Positions 49,601 to 59,791 of a stretch of 64,000 bases of DNA are shown here, one piece after another. The position numbers and the translations under genes are program-made. Position 1 is the stretch's first letter, and every line of letters begins with the position of its first letter. The notes under the pieces were generated by a model. The model was given only the letters and a program-made list of their open reading frames with translations, did no database searches and was not told the DNA's origin. Source of the stretch: Apis mellifera (Eukaryota > Arthropoda > Insecta > Hymenoptera > Apidae); assembly GCF_003254395.2 (NCBI RefSeq), contig NC_037638.1:18572746-18636745 (forward strand). The letters run 5' to 3'.

Positions 49601-52249
49601 CTGATGAAAACTAATTTTTTTTTTCCCTTGTTTTTATTATTTTCCAAAAATCGATATCTCATTTATAAAGGTTGTCATTACCAGCACGCCACTTTTAAAA
49701 TGCTTTCGGTAATTAGGAGATAATAATAATATTTCGAGTTTATCAACGTTATACCAACTACGGCTACGGTATACGGTTGACTAATGACAGACCTGTATCA
49801 CTGATCGATGTTGGTCGAGTTTTTGATACAGACAAATATTTCAATTTTTAAAAAAAATATCGTGCATCGAACTTAACTAACATCGCATCAACAATTTATA
49901 GGTACAATGAACCGTTTATTTGATCAATGTTTATGATTATATTATGTTATTATCGACTAAATTATGTACGCATATACAAAATGTATGTCAAAAGTTCATA
50001 TATCAAAAAAAAGCTCTGACCGGTAAATTTAATTTATAAACAAGTAACAAAAATAACAAAAAAAAATATACCCGGAGAAAGACATTTTAACCAATGAAAA
50101 TATTTTCAACATTATTACGCGTGTGCTAATAATTAACGTGGAAGGAACCTTTAATTAACAATGGCAATTGTATTATTCTATGGCTACGCCGTGTATCCAT
50201 GGGTAAATAAGCTGTTTCAATATGTATACATATGCATCGTATTTATATTAAATATTGATGTAGCTCTCGCTAATGTTTCACATAGTCTAAATAATATTCG
50301 AAGCGAAAGCATCCGTTGGTATCGCTGATATTATTATAACGAAATATGATAAGCCGTTCCTCGTTATCAATTGTTTAATTGCCAAAACTTTGAAACGGAT
50401 TTATATTCGTTAAACGAACCTTGAGAAAAAAGAAAAAAAAAAATCAACGATATCTAAATGACGAACGTAGAAATGGATTGGACGAATAGGTGATATTTCC
50501 GTGCGTTTCAACGCAGCGCATCTCTGTTACGAAATTACGCGACACAGGAGAATAATTTGTTTGCGATAAATTTAATCAAAGATAATAAGCGTGTCGGGGG
50601 TTGTCCATTATTGTTAATTAATTTAAAGATGGGAACATGTTACAATTAGTAATAAAATGAAGTTTCATACTGTTCCGAGAATACAGTATCAAATATTGAC
50701 AGGGAATACGACGGGTCGATACGGAAATTTCTAGCGTGCCACGTCATTCGAATGGTTTGCATTCATTATACGACTCGAGTGAATCTCCAGGATTTCGGAC
50801 TATTATCAACTCGATAATTGTTTAACTCATTAATATTGTCACTTTTGTTCCTTATAATACTTTTATATATAATTCTGGATGGATTTATATCGCGTTATTT
50901 TATAATATTGATTTAATTTTAAGATTTAATTATGGTGAAATCGAATAATACGAATAATATGAATAACACGTATCTGGTGGAATTATCCAAATAAATATAA
51001 TTCAAATTAAAAGTAAAATACGTACATTATTTCTTAACTAATTTCAAGATTAATTTATGTATTGAAATTTCAATCGGATATTTCAGTTTGAGTTTAAGAT
51101 CATCCAGTAACTTTTTCTTTAAATATTCATAATTTCATTTCATTCCCAGTTCTTTATGAATTATTTATAAAACTTCTTATTTAATGACGAATCAAATAAA
51201 CCAATCAACAAATTTCTCTTATTTTATTATCTTACTCGTCCTTTATTTTCTTTATTTCCTTTTTCTTTATTTTCATTATTTTTTTCAATCCCAAATACTT
51301 TTCAATTAATTCGCGCAATCGAAATTTATTTATCGATACATGGTTGCACTATGCTCGATTAAACGCGGGTCAGAAATCGCACTCGGACGTGCGTAAAACA
51401 CAAGATTGGATGGAGTGCGGTTTGGCAGGCCGAAACTCGGAAACTTTCGCGCAAAGTACAAAATATGGTGGTACGGAAGGGATACTGACACGGTGCAAAA
51501 ATTGCTCTCTCCCGAGAGATAAACGTTTCCGATTCCGAGCTGGCGCCAACTTCCTTCGAATCGAACGAATTCACGACTCACTTATCAAATTGGATTTTTA
51601 ACTAAACTCAATTACACGATTTCACGGAGGAAAATTAATACTTTGTACGGCGCGATATTTTATTCTTTAAAAACCTCGAGTTAAAAAATAAATATCCAAT
51701 GTCCTTTTAAAGTGGCAAATCGATATTTTCAAATAAAACCCTTTCGGTTGTCTTGATATCTTTATAAAATAAAATAGCGAATAAAAATATAGTGAAAGAA
51801 ATAAGTGGCGAATATAACATCAGGATAAAAATAAAAATAAAATGTAGAGAAAAAGATAATAATCGTAACCACTCACCATGCATTCACCATTGATGCAAAC
51901 GTCCATGCTATCGGTGTAGCATTTGGTGCCATCCTCGACTTTGTCCGCGAGTTGAACCACGATTGTTTCCTCGCTGTCGAGCTGCAAAGCGTCAGTGGCG
52001 TCGTGCGGAAGTGTCTTTTCGACGGACGTTTCCTGCCTGAGCCGATTCCCCGTGTTCTCCACCGATTGCTCGCCACGACAGATCAAAGCGCACGGCCTGC
52101 TAGGATCGTAATGTGGATACCATTTCAGCAATTGTCCGCTGTATGGCACATCGTCGAACGCGGCGCATTGCTCTGACCGGAAATCGCTCGGATTTTCGCA
52201 GGGCTGCAACCAATAGCGCGGATTTTTCTCTTGGAAAGATGTTTTCATT
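19266..52249 (-). CDS. ADAMTS-like extracellular matrix protein (ADAMTSL1/3, punctin, MADD-4 or nolo type), amino end missing
   Basis: ADAMTS-like proteins are secreted, protease-free matrix proteins; the punctin/MADD-4 branch organises neuromuscular synapses and Drosophila nolo shapes basement membrane. Twenty minus-strand exons join in consistent phase, giving about 1,511 residues to the stop at 19266-19268. In order: cysteine-rich domain (51877-52249, 43035-43176), seven thrombospondin type-1 repeats (43035 down to 22608), one Ig domain (22608-22918, 22415-22542), Ser/Pro/charged linker (22342 down to 20357), three more thrombospondin repeats (20279 down to 19465) and a PLAC domain (19266-19366). 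Ig plus PLAC plus many thrombospondin repeats points to ADAMTSL1/3 rather than ADAMTSL4 or lonely heart. The spacer that normally follows GVC.G.GS.C is absent. Signal peptide and first thrombospondin repeat are not in the 20 exons. Introns reach 8.7 kb. Confidence 0.88.
19730..20279 (-). CDS. ADAMTS-like gene: exons for TSP1 repeats 8 and 9 and start of 10
   Basis: Exon 20197-20279 encodes WITTDWSKCSQTCGGSGFQ. Exon 19730-20116 continues MRGAQCTVRAA, closes with CGFGKC, then has a further repeat WTSCETSRCFNWKTAMQRRD ending CYNDAC and the start of the next (WRVGEWSE). Repeat 9 lacks the normal CxxTCG motif (CETSRC), so it is unlikely to be O-fucosylated there. Confidence 0.9.
20357..21389 (-). 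CDS. ADAMTS-like gene: 344-residue charged linker exon
   Basis: This exon (1,033 nt) has no cysteines to speak of and no domain I recognise. It is rich in Asp, Glu, Lys, Asn and Ser, starts EYWPFQSDSSAGRSH and ends SLSVLG. It sits between the Ig domain region and TSP1 repeat 8. It is in phase with both neighbours and open throughout, so it is real coding sequence. It is probably a disordered extracellular spacer; several RxxR/KR sites (KKRKV) could be protease targets. Confidence 0.88.
21522..22072 (-). CDS. ADAMTS-like gene: two linker exons
   Basis: Exon 21903-22072 encodes AAYGNRFVPIDSEDLSH and a Lys/Pro-rich tail (RKPHQKKQKTSPTPP). Exon 21522-21617 encodes PGYHESVESTAPSRSS, then LTYFISTLK. 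Splice sites are GT..AG and the phase is kept (57 and 32 codons). No known domain. Confidence 0.85.
22175..22542 (-). CDS. ADAMTS-like gene: second half of Ig domain and following exon
   Basis: Exon 22415-22542 encodes AQITWTKDNKELRKSRKYK and ends INDITSSDAGVYACI, the typical D.G.Y.C end of an Ig fold. It pairs with IKIRCPVRKFDK of the preceding exon. Exon 22175-22342 finishes the domain (GNSHAETQLIVKF) and continues into linker. Confidence 0.9.
22608..22918 (-). CDS. ADAMTS-like gene: second half of TSP1 repeat 7 and first half of Ig domain
   Basis: The exon starts with the TSP1 core CSKTCGGGVKKRKVSC and closes with CNTRACH. A short linker with N-glycosylation sites (NTTYNQT) follows. The first strand-cysteine part of the Ig domain then appears (TSSIKIRCPVRKFDK). 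Donor GTACGT. Confidence 0.9.
23148..23736 (-). CDS. ADAMTS-like gene: TSP1 repeats 5 (end), 6 and 7 (start)
   Basis: Exon 23607-23736 encodes SQELIVNCVRDDTGK and ends CNDHPCPP. Exon 23148-23358 encodes WNFSEFSPCMSPCGIGIQTR, ends the repeat with CNVWDC and begins the next (WNTGKWGK). The phases (2 then 0) fit both neighbours. Confidence 0.9.
24439..24962 (-). CDS. ADAMTS-like gene: TSP1 repeat 4 and Ser/Gly linker exon
   Basis: The exon encodes a basic start, then FIAEEWSSCSVTCGEGIRHR with end CVMAPCNV. A Ser/Gly linker (YRSSSSGSSGSGYDGG) and the start of the next TSP1 (WKEAGYTPCSATCLGG) follow. The left border (GTAAGG donor) is firm. The right border is less sure: only an AG at 24963-24964 gives the phase needed by the previous exon, and its pyrimidine tract is weak, so a further exon may be missing. 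Confidence 0.82.
24963..27496. other. Intron of the ADAMTS-like gene with purine-rich tracts
   Basis: No TSP1-like or other exon could be recognised. It contains CT/GA microsatellites (about 25645-25670 and 26739-26788) and a long purine-rich stretch at about 27000-27170 (AAGAAGAAAAAAAGAAAGGG and similar). Confidence 0.55.
26739..27170. repeat. GA-rich polypurine region
   Basis: The + strand is almost pure purine in two blocks: (AG)n with a few interruptions at 26739-26788, and a mixed A/G stretch at about 27000-27170. The sense strand of the surrounding gene is therefore pyrimidine-rich here. Such tracts are typical GAGA-factor or triplex-forming candidates. Confidence 0.75.
27497..27918 (-). 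CDS. ADAMTS-like gene: second half of TSP1 repeat 3 and proline-rich linker
   Basis: Exon 27777-27918 encodes CSKTCGTGIRTRTIEC and ends CKTNIPCPI. Exon 27497-27590 encodes GEEMTQPLMQPYPPPPVSEK and a short tail. It continues WSE from exon 35079-35177 across a 7.2 kb intron, restoring WSECSKTCG. Confidence 0.9.
27919..35078. other. 7.2 kb intron of the ADAMTS-like gene
   Basis: No exon recognised. Contents are the 135-bp tandem duplication at 28011-28290, poly(A) near 28600, poly(T) near 28726-28750, CT-rich stretches at 29580-30150 and 32690-32790, and unique CpG-rich sequence. Several long open frames at 29.3-34 kb come from low-stop, CT-rich sequence and show no conserved motif. Confidence 0.55.
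28011..28290. repeat. 135-bp tandem duplication, diverged
   Basis: Two head-to-tail copies share AACTTTCATTTTACAC, CTGCTTCGTTTTCGACG, ATTGAAAATTA.CGAAATTTA and CGATCGTG. The offset is 135 bp, for example GACAACTTTC at 28116 against GGCAACTTTC at 28251. The copies differ at roughly one base in six or seven by eye. They do not form a coding frame. Confidence 0.9.
35079..36315 (-). CDS. ADAMTS-like gene: TSP1 repeat 2 and start of repeat 3
   Basis: Exon 36213-36315 encodes WVAGEWSMCSASCGGGSRTR. Exon 35079-35177 encodes LPDHKCSNSRKP, then CNPISCPMWETNKWSE. The 897-bp intron between them (35178-36212 with the flanks) shows no other content. Confidence 0.92.
36316..42044. other. 5.7 kb intron of the ADAMTS-like gene
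   Basis: No exon recognised. A locally GC-rich, high-complexity block lies at about 37400-37640, with an inverted GGCCAGGCCG / CGGCCCGGCC pair, and another CpG-dense spot at 41222-41240 (CCGCGGCCGCGGCGGGG). Confidence 0.5.
42045..43176 (-). CDS. ADAMTS-like gene: end of cysteine-rich domain fused to TSP1 repeat 1
   Basis: Exon 43035-43176 encodes KVGCDLRVGSNKNTDPCGVC, GGNGSSC, and after only a few residues WSLESISACSKSCGGG. The first part is the hallmark end of the ADAMTS/ADAMTSL cysteine-rich domain and the second is already a TSP1 core. Exon 42045-42177 finishes the repeat (FKIAMAVCKAIGPDE, then CDPDNRP and CNTHPCTAK). The spacer domain usually found between is not present. Confidence 0.9.
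42178..43034. other. Intron splitting TSP1 repeat 1
   Basis: Contains a perfect hairpin at 42552-42580 (CAATAGAGAG, nine-base loop, CTCTCTATTG). Nothing else recognised. Confidence 0.6.
43177..51876. other. 8.7 kb intron of the ADAMTS-like gene
   Basis: No exon recognised. Purine-rich tracts occur at 44320-44385, 45115-45290 and 45350-45400, and pyrimidine-rich ones near 47310-47350. A CAG/CTG-like stretch (TGTTGCTGCTGCTGTTGTTG) is at about 44258-44285 but lies in no supported frame. The part about 49.6-51.3 kb is more AT-rich. Confidence 0.5.
51877..52249 (-). CDS. ADAMTS-like gene: cysteine-rich domain exon
   Basis: The exon encodes CENPSDFRSEQCAAFDDVPY and LKWYPHYDPSRPCALICRG, and ends VEDGTKCYTDSMDVCINGEC. 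This matches the family pattern DFR.QQC, W.P...D...PC.L.C and DGT.C....D.C..G.C. The left border is a GTGAGT donor. The right border is taken at a TAG acceptor (52250-52251) because it agrees in phase with the candidate exon at 59640; an acceptor at 52204 (TTGCAG before CCCTGC) is also possible. Confidence 0.88.
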
Positions 52250-55200
52250 CTACGACGTGACGGATTGATATGACTTTAGACAGATTTGTTCTAGCGTCAA
52301 ATGTGATTATCAAAGTTTTCAATGTGCAGAGATAATTTTGATGGATGTTTTCAAGGGCGTGGTGTCGCATATTTATAATTATTGGAAAGAGAAACGATTA
52401 ATTTGTAAAATGCGATATGATAGTTCAAGTATCAAAGTATTTGTTGTACGATTCAACGTTAAAATTATATTTAATATTTTTTTCGACTCTTTTGTCAGCT
52501 CGTTCGTATCGTCTTAATAATTTTTAAGAATTATTCGGCTACAACGTGCTATCTATCTAGTGTTTCGCCATTGCTCCCATTTTAGTTGTTCGTAAAGCCG
52601 TTAAACGAAGCGTGCCAGCTTGTCTGGAAATCGTAGAGGATTTTCACAGGGCCGAAAGCAAAGGATTTCGACGAAGCAGATCATTACCCAATTAGGTCGA
52701 ACCGTTATCGGTATTTTAAGATGTCCACTTTCGAAAGCGATCAAGCCGCGTTGATGTCCTCTCTAAGCCCAGCAAAATGCTCGAATATTAGGGACACAAT
52801 ATTTCCTATCGATCTCGTTCTTACCGTTTAATTAATTACGCGATTGCGTTCGTTTTGTTGCGAAACGTTGTTTCACGGTTCAATTACTCGTGTTCATTCC
52901 TTTTTTTCTTTCGATAAAATTATTGTATAAAGGGGAACGTGAACAGAATGAAAATTAATTCGCGCGATTATTTATTTAAATTGTCTATCTATCAGCGATG
53001 AAAAAATCAAAGAAGAAAGATCAAAAGGTTGTAGGTGTTTCGTTTGTGTTTGCACGATGCTCGATCATTCACAACCGAGTCGGTCAACAAAATTCCACGC
53101 TAGCAATGGCCGCTAATTATCGTCGTAATTAACGGGTTGGTAATCAGATCGGATATGACTCGAGGGCGTTCCAATTGTACGTTTTTGCCGGCGTGGCGAG
53201 CTCACTTCGATCTCACGACGAGCCAACGAACCGCGATGTAAATTGACCAAAGAGAAGGGTTCATTATTGTCGACCGTGTTCCATTCATCGTTGTTTCCAT
53301 TTTCCAAGCCATTCAATCCGGAAAAAGTTGAAGAAGCATCGAATTAATCGTTTTTTGATTAATAATTAACGATCCTCTTCCCATTTAAATCGATGAATGG
53401 CTGTTAGTCGGTGCGATTTTAACGAAACAATTGATTTTGCTTGTCTCCTTCTTTACTTCGAATATACGTCGAGGAAATTGTCTTCCGTATTCGTGCAGCG
53501 GAAGAATAGTTGGTCGGTATCCTATTAGAGAATATTCCCAAGATGCAATCGAGTTATTTATCGATAGATCCTAACGCAATGAGAAGTTTCGAATTCGAAT
53601 AGATACGAAACCAAGTTGCATTTCCTGCATCTTCAATTACTAACTACGAACAAACTTGGTTCGATGGTACAAATAATAATCTGGAAAATATCGAATTTTA
53701 ACGCGATAGTATAATATATAAATAATTTCATTTTAAAACGTAATCAGATAAAAAGAAAAAAGCTGTAAAAGTATCAATGAACAGATGTTAAACAAATAAG
53801 AGGAAGAGGTAATTTTTCAAGAAACACGTGAAAAGATTGTTAAAAACGTTTAAACTCTGTTCCCAATAATTATTAGATTCGATGAAAATGCACGATACTG
53901 GCAAAGGGATGTAGAATGTCGACGGTTTCGTGGCGGCTCGCGTGATGTTTCGCTGTTGACGGAATGCTGGTCGATTTTCAACAACGGGGACATCGAAGTT
54001 CCGTATTACTTTCCGGGTTCTAACGAAGCTGATTAACAACGGTGCCAATGGTAATTAATTAACGTGCCACGCCAACTATAATTTAGTTAGAATCCAGCAT
54101 CCAGTTACTCGTGATTGCATAACTGTTCCTTTCTTTCGACATATCGAGTAAATTTGACCCTCTGTTCCAGAACTTGATTGCATACTCGAGCATAGTTTAT
54201 CAATCGAAATTACATGTTCGATATCGTTAACTGGCTAAATATGGATTGGATTATTTATCCTCGAATATAAAACAACGTTTGAAAGATAAGAAAATTTTGC
54301 TTTTAAAATTTTATTTCTCCGTTAATTTATTCCTCTCAGGAGGATCACGTTTGATCAAACCGGACATCCGTCTATAAATTATGAGAATCGTATTCATCGT
54401 CATTTCGATAATCTCGTTTTATCATTGCCGATATCGTAGGCTTGATTAAACGGGTGCAAACGACGCGGCAAGGGAGAAGCGTGCTCGTGAAATCGATGTC
54501 ACAGAACGTACGTTTTCGACGTACAGGGAGACTCGCAACGTTACTCTTTTTTTTTTCTTTTTTTTTTTTTTATTTTCCTCGTACAATAGCGTATATTTTA
54601 GGCGCGAAATACCTAGCTCTCCGTGTCATTCTTTTCTCTCTCTTTTTTTTTTTTTCATTTTATTTAATTACTCCATCCAGTTACCAACGAGTCGTTTAAT
54701 CCGCATTCCTCTTTTCCGCCGCGATAAAAAAAAAAAGGGAAGAATGGAATGGAATAATCTAGGTTATCTTTAATTATTCTTAATAATCCTTAATAACGCT
54801 CAATCCTTCTATTAATATATATTATATTATAATGATGAGCTCAATTAAACGCGAGGGATTAAGCGAAATAATAATTTTTATTTTTTTAAACGATATCCAT
54901 TCATTCGGATCGATTTAGAATATATTCTGTAATTTTAATTTAAAGAACGAAGATGAATGAAGAGATATCGTTCAAACGTGAAAAAAAAAATGTATTTTCG
55001 AATTGAAATTAATTCCATCAATGGGAAATCTTTCTCCGCGATACGTTCGCGCGAGCGAATATTGGCTTTTCCAGTTTTTTTCAAGGTAAGCTTTTCCGCG
55101 AAAAATCCTGCCCGTTTTATTTCCTTCCCCCTTTACATTTGTCTCTTGCCACCCCACTTTCACCCTTTCGCATCTTTCTTCCCGTCTACAACTTTCTCGT

Positions 55201-58200
55201 GTAGAACAGTGGCATTGAATTACCCGACGATCCATCATTTCCCGTATACGAAATGCAAAACGCTTACTTACGGGACACCTGTTACATACTGGCCGTCATC
55301 GATCGATCGATACAAAATTCGCCGATCGAAAGAAGAAATATTGTCGATACCGGACTCGATAATCGTTACACGAAGCGTGGCACGTAAATATGGGCAATAT
55401 TCTGTAAATAAGTAGAACAGATGATGGTATCGTAAAAAGATAATTGCTTCTCTAGGATAATGGCGCGGGATAAAAATATAAATATATTTATGTACGCTTT
55501 TTTAAAGAAGAAATTGTAACAAAGATTTCAACCGATCCTTTGTACTTCATACTTATTTCAATTCTCTTTTGATTACGTCAACATTTCCATTGCGTTTGGT
55601 AGACTAACTCAGAAAGCTAATTGACCTATCTTGAAACTCTTTAGGACATTCTATCGCAGTAACTCGTTGGAAGAATTTTATTTTGAACTTTATGTTTCAC
55701 ATTCAGAGACGGAAAGACAATACGTTTCACCGTATTACAAAGAAGATCTTTCTTTTTTTTTTTATCCGCGAGACACGGGAGACGGATTAAATACGATACA
55801 CGAATAATACGTTATTCGTGGATATTATGCACGCTATCTTTCGTCGCATTATTTCAAAGAATTTCCATTCTTGGTTGTTTTTTTTCATCTCGCGTCAGTG
55901 AAAGTAATTTTCACCGGTTAAAAGAGGGTGACAGTCGCCTCCTTCCTTCCGGTCGTTCACTTTTCCTACGTTTACGCAGACACGCCCCCGCTGTCTCACC
56001 CCTCAAAGCGAGGAGCTTTGAATTCTTAATCCACTGGGATTATATCACAATTATGGCAATAAGGGTTCCGCTGTTATCCCCATGTTAGCATATTATTAGA
56101 CAGCTTCTGTCGTGATAATTATTAAATACAAACAGTCCTCGACGAAATGGAGATCCGGGCCACGAGTCAAAAACAAAAAATCGACTTCCCTCACTTCCCC
56201 CTCCTATTAACCATCGATCAAATTTGCCAATGTATTAAATCTTCATCTCTTTAAATTATTCCTTTATTTTCAATAATTTTCGCTTAATAAACTTTTCTCA
56301 TGATTCAAGTTCTTCACACGAATTATTTATACTAGATATATATATAATGATACTTAAATATATCATCATCGTATATTATTCTTCAAATTTCATCATCATA
56401 CTTTCCAATGTAAAAATGATCAGAGTCGACAAGATTACAAGACTCAACTCAACGTTTTTTCGTTCGCAAACGAGTTGATGTCACGGATGAGGTATTGTAA
56501 TCATTCATTGTTTTCGGTTTCCAGGGAGGGGCGTAATCGGTTGAAACGGCAAATGACCGGCGGGTATTGGAGGAAACGATGGATGTAGAAACGTTCTCGC
56601 GTAATGAGTAGTTGAGATTCCTTGTTAAGGAGCGTCTCAACTCTGCAGTGCTGGTTTCGCGGTTTCGCATAGTTTCTTCCTCTTTCCATCCGTTTCGCCC
56701 TGAGCAGGTGGCCGCCCACCCACCCAAGTCTCGCCATCCGGAAGCGGGCTTCACCACGCTACATCCGTCCCCCAACCAACGACCAACGGTCGAGAATCCT
56801 GTCCAACGATATATCATGCATCGCGAGTGCGCCGAATTTTCGACCTCGGTTTGTATATCGCGCGCCGAAAACTTTCCCAGTTGAATAATTTCGCTGCTGG
56901 ATTAAAAATTGAGCGCGGCGAGGTTTTTTTCGCGGATGGGTATGAAAACCGGGACGAGAGAGAGAGAGAGAGAGAAGGACGATGAAGGGAGAAAAGGCAG
57001 TTCTCGTTTCATTTTTAACGCGATGCTCGTCCTTCCTTCTTTTTTTTTTCGAGGTCGAGATTCACCGACTTTCGAGAAGACATCCCCATTCGAGAAGATT
57101 CTTCAAAATGATTGAATTCTTCTGTTGGTTGTATTTCCTCCATTTTGCATTCCCTCGCTATTAATATTACTCGATTGTGAAAAAGAGACGTTCGCGTGCA
57201 ACGATGAAATTGTAATTAAAAAAGCATGGACGGAATTCGTTTTTTTTTTTTCTTTTCTTTCGGGAGAATTCGCTTGGAAAGTATCAACATGCGAGGGACC
57301 CTCTGCCATGCAAGGCCGGAACACAATCGCGACGTAAATTTACCCGAGGAACGTCGCTTCAAAGAGGAGAGACGCAAGGAGGAAGTTGTGCCACGAAAAA
57401 CATGGTTTCCGTGAACGAGCACGTTGGCGAGCGATACGAGCGGAGAGAAAAGAATATGATTCACCTTCGACGATGTGGAGAGTGTGGAGCAGGGAGGAGA
57501 GAACGTGTGGCGAAATAGCTTATATGAATAGCCAGCCCCGTTCATTGAGCTGCGGCAGAAATAAAAAGAAGAAAGTCGAGGATGGTGGCCACGTCGTGGT
57601 CGTCGTCGAGAATCGGACCTCGTATCTCGAGATAGAAGATGGAAACCTGTCTTGGAAAACCATTTCCTTCCATTCGACGACTAAGTGACGTCTCCACGTC
57701 TCGACGATATAAAGGAAAACACACGCTCGTTGTTGCCTCCTCCTCGCTCTTTTTCACCTCGTGGACTCTCGCGAAAAGAAGAAACGAGCGATCGAGAGTT
57801 GGCCGGATACAAGTAAAACGCTTGCGAAAATAACATTTCTAGAACGTGTCCGGGGCAAGTGGCTATAAGCAATCCTGTTACCTTCGCGAGATCATTCGGC
57901 AAATTTGTGGAAACGTGTTTTTCTTACGAGCAGCCTGGACCGTTTCTCTTCTGGTTGGAAATTTTCCTTTATTTCCACGAGAGAAAAGAAAATTTCGGAA
58001 ATTTTGCTTCGAACAAATTTCGATGCATCGCGAATTTGGTAATTCTCTTGGAAAATTTAAATCAAGTCCGATAAATTTTCCAATATCTGCGAAATAATAA
58101 AAATTCTAAAAAAACGTAGGATAGAATATTAATTACGTTTAAAAAAAAAACAATTCCGCAACGAGGAATTCAGAAATTTTTCAATTACTTTACAATACAA

Positions 58201-59639
58201 CCTTATTGAAAATTCAAAATCGTCGATTTTTAGAAATCCTTTTTCGCACAAATCCTATTCCAACGAGATCTTCTGCCGTCGATCGATAGTTCGCCAACTG
58301 GAACCATCAAGCTACAGAGGAAGAGAGAGAGAGAGAGAGAAATATATATAGAGAAGAAAGGGAAAGAGAAGAGGTCAGCACGTTTCTCGATTATCCGCTG
58401 TATTTACGGAAATTCCGTGCACGTTACACCCGATAACTTTTGTAACGGATTACTCGTCGAAAGTTTCTGCTCGAGTGTGAGTAGAGGGAAAAGGGATGGC
58501 GAACGAGAAAGAAAGAGAGAAGGAAAGAGCGAAAGACTCGGTCCGATAAACTACACCGAACGAATCGTCAATGCAGTCAAATGGAGCCGAAGGGGTGCCA
58601 TCGACTCAAAGGGATGAAAACGTGTCCGTCCTCGAGAATTTTCATTCTACTATATATTTCTTGGTGACTCGCCTCCGAGTAGTTTACACAACCATCCCCA
58701 CTTTTTCTTCGATGGATGCCACTACTAGAGCACGTTGACTGACCTCTTACGATGATTTTCTCGATGAATAACGCCACTTCATTCTCGATTACGCCGCAAA
58801 ATTTCGACCGTTTTCCCATTCATTTATTTTCTCCTTTTTTTTTCTTTTTTCTTTTTTTTGTTAAACGTAATTTGCAATTATTCCCGCATTCAGATTTGGG
58901 TAGAAAAGCGCGTTCATTACGAAATATTTGCGCTCTTTTTTCTCCATCAAGGTATGTTAAAATTGCTTCTGCAAATAGAAATTCGGGATAAAATTAAAAA
59001 ACTTCGCGGAACGTAACGAATAAAATGAAAAAGCTACGAAGTTAGGATAAACTGCCGTTGATGTAGTTTTCATGAAACTGAAAGAAGGAAGCGCGTTTTT
59101 TTAATATTTTTTTGAATACTTCGATTCGATTTATCGCGAACAGTTAACGATTAAAAAAGAAAAGGGATTATCTTGAGATGCAATGTCGTTTAAGGATGTT
59201 GAAAAAGCATACGTAGAATCCTAAACGATCTTTCACGTTTCGATTGTTAGATTATTAAAAAATTCCCCGTGTGTTGTGGCAATATCCGTAAACGATACTT
59301 ATTGTCGACGATCGAGGATAGAAACGTGCACACTCCCAATTCGTTATTAAAGCTATTGGATTGGAAAAAGAATGAACTTGGAAGAAAGATTGATTCTACG
59401 GTCAACACAATAAAGCTAGTTCGATTAAAAAAAAAACCTTAAAATTTTGACTCGCGATTAACCAATATAATTCTTTGAAAATAATTTTTTATCGTATCCT
59501 CAAAAAAAAAAAAAGAAAAAGGAAAAACAATTTTCTTCCTTTCCCAAAAATCCATTTTTTTTTTCTTTACGCCTGTTTCGTAAAATTGTCTCATACTTAT
59601 CAAAATTTTCTTCATCCCTCAACAGAAAGTATACACTAC
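52250..59639. other. Presumed intron or upstream region of the ADAMTS-like gene
   Basis: Apart from the uncertain segment at 53113-53316 no exon is recognised. GA repeats occur at 56958-56975. Open frames around 56.4-57.7 kb (for example one reading WTGFSTVGRWLGDG) show no family motif. Confidence 0.45.
53113..53316 (-). CDS. Possible coding segment with a furin-type site, uncertain
   Basis: An open stretch of 67 codons on the same strand as the ADAMTS-like gene, ending in a stop at 53113. It encodes hydrophilic sequence with RREIEVSSPRRQKRT, a possible proprotein-convertase site. Its composition (no simple sequence, mixed residues) looks more like coding DNA than the surrounding intron. No good acceptor was found at its right edge and only a weak donor (GTTAAT) before the stop. 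It could be an alternative exon or chance. Confidence 0.2.
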   Translation of the reverse strand: MNGLENGNNDEWNTVDNNEPFSLVNLHRGSLARREIEVSSPRRQKRTIGTPSSHIRSDYQPVNYDDN

Positions 59640-59791
59640 CTGCCATAATTCAACGGCTGTGAACAGGCAGCTGTTTTAAAGGGTTCACAATAACCTGGTC
59701 GGTGGTAACGAGAAAGAGAAGAGGTATCTTCATCACAGAGCAAATAAGAAACGGAATGAAGATGCATCTGGCGAGCATTGCCAAGTTTACA
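59640..59791 (-). CDS. Candidate upstream exon of the ADAMTS-like gene
   Basis: Between an acceptor (TTTCGCAG) and a donor (GGCAG|GTAGTG) lies an open 152-nt segment. It encodes CKLGNARQMHLHSVSYLLC and further DEDTSS.., GYCEPFKTAACSQPL. It begins with Cys directly after the acceptor and has cysteine spacing like the second half of a degenerate TSP1 repeat, as the confirmed TSP1 exons do. It ends in phase 2, which fits the exon at 51877-52249 if that one starts at 52249. The cysteine core CxxxCG is not canonical, so the call is tentative. Confidence 0.35.

Noticed and set aside
56449..57545. Frames near 56.4-57.5 kb considered as the start of the ADAMTS-like gene
   Set aside because: No signal peptide followed by TSP1 cysteines and no matching splice sites.
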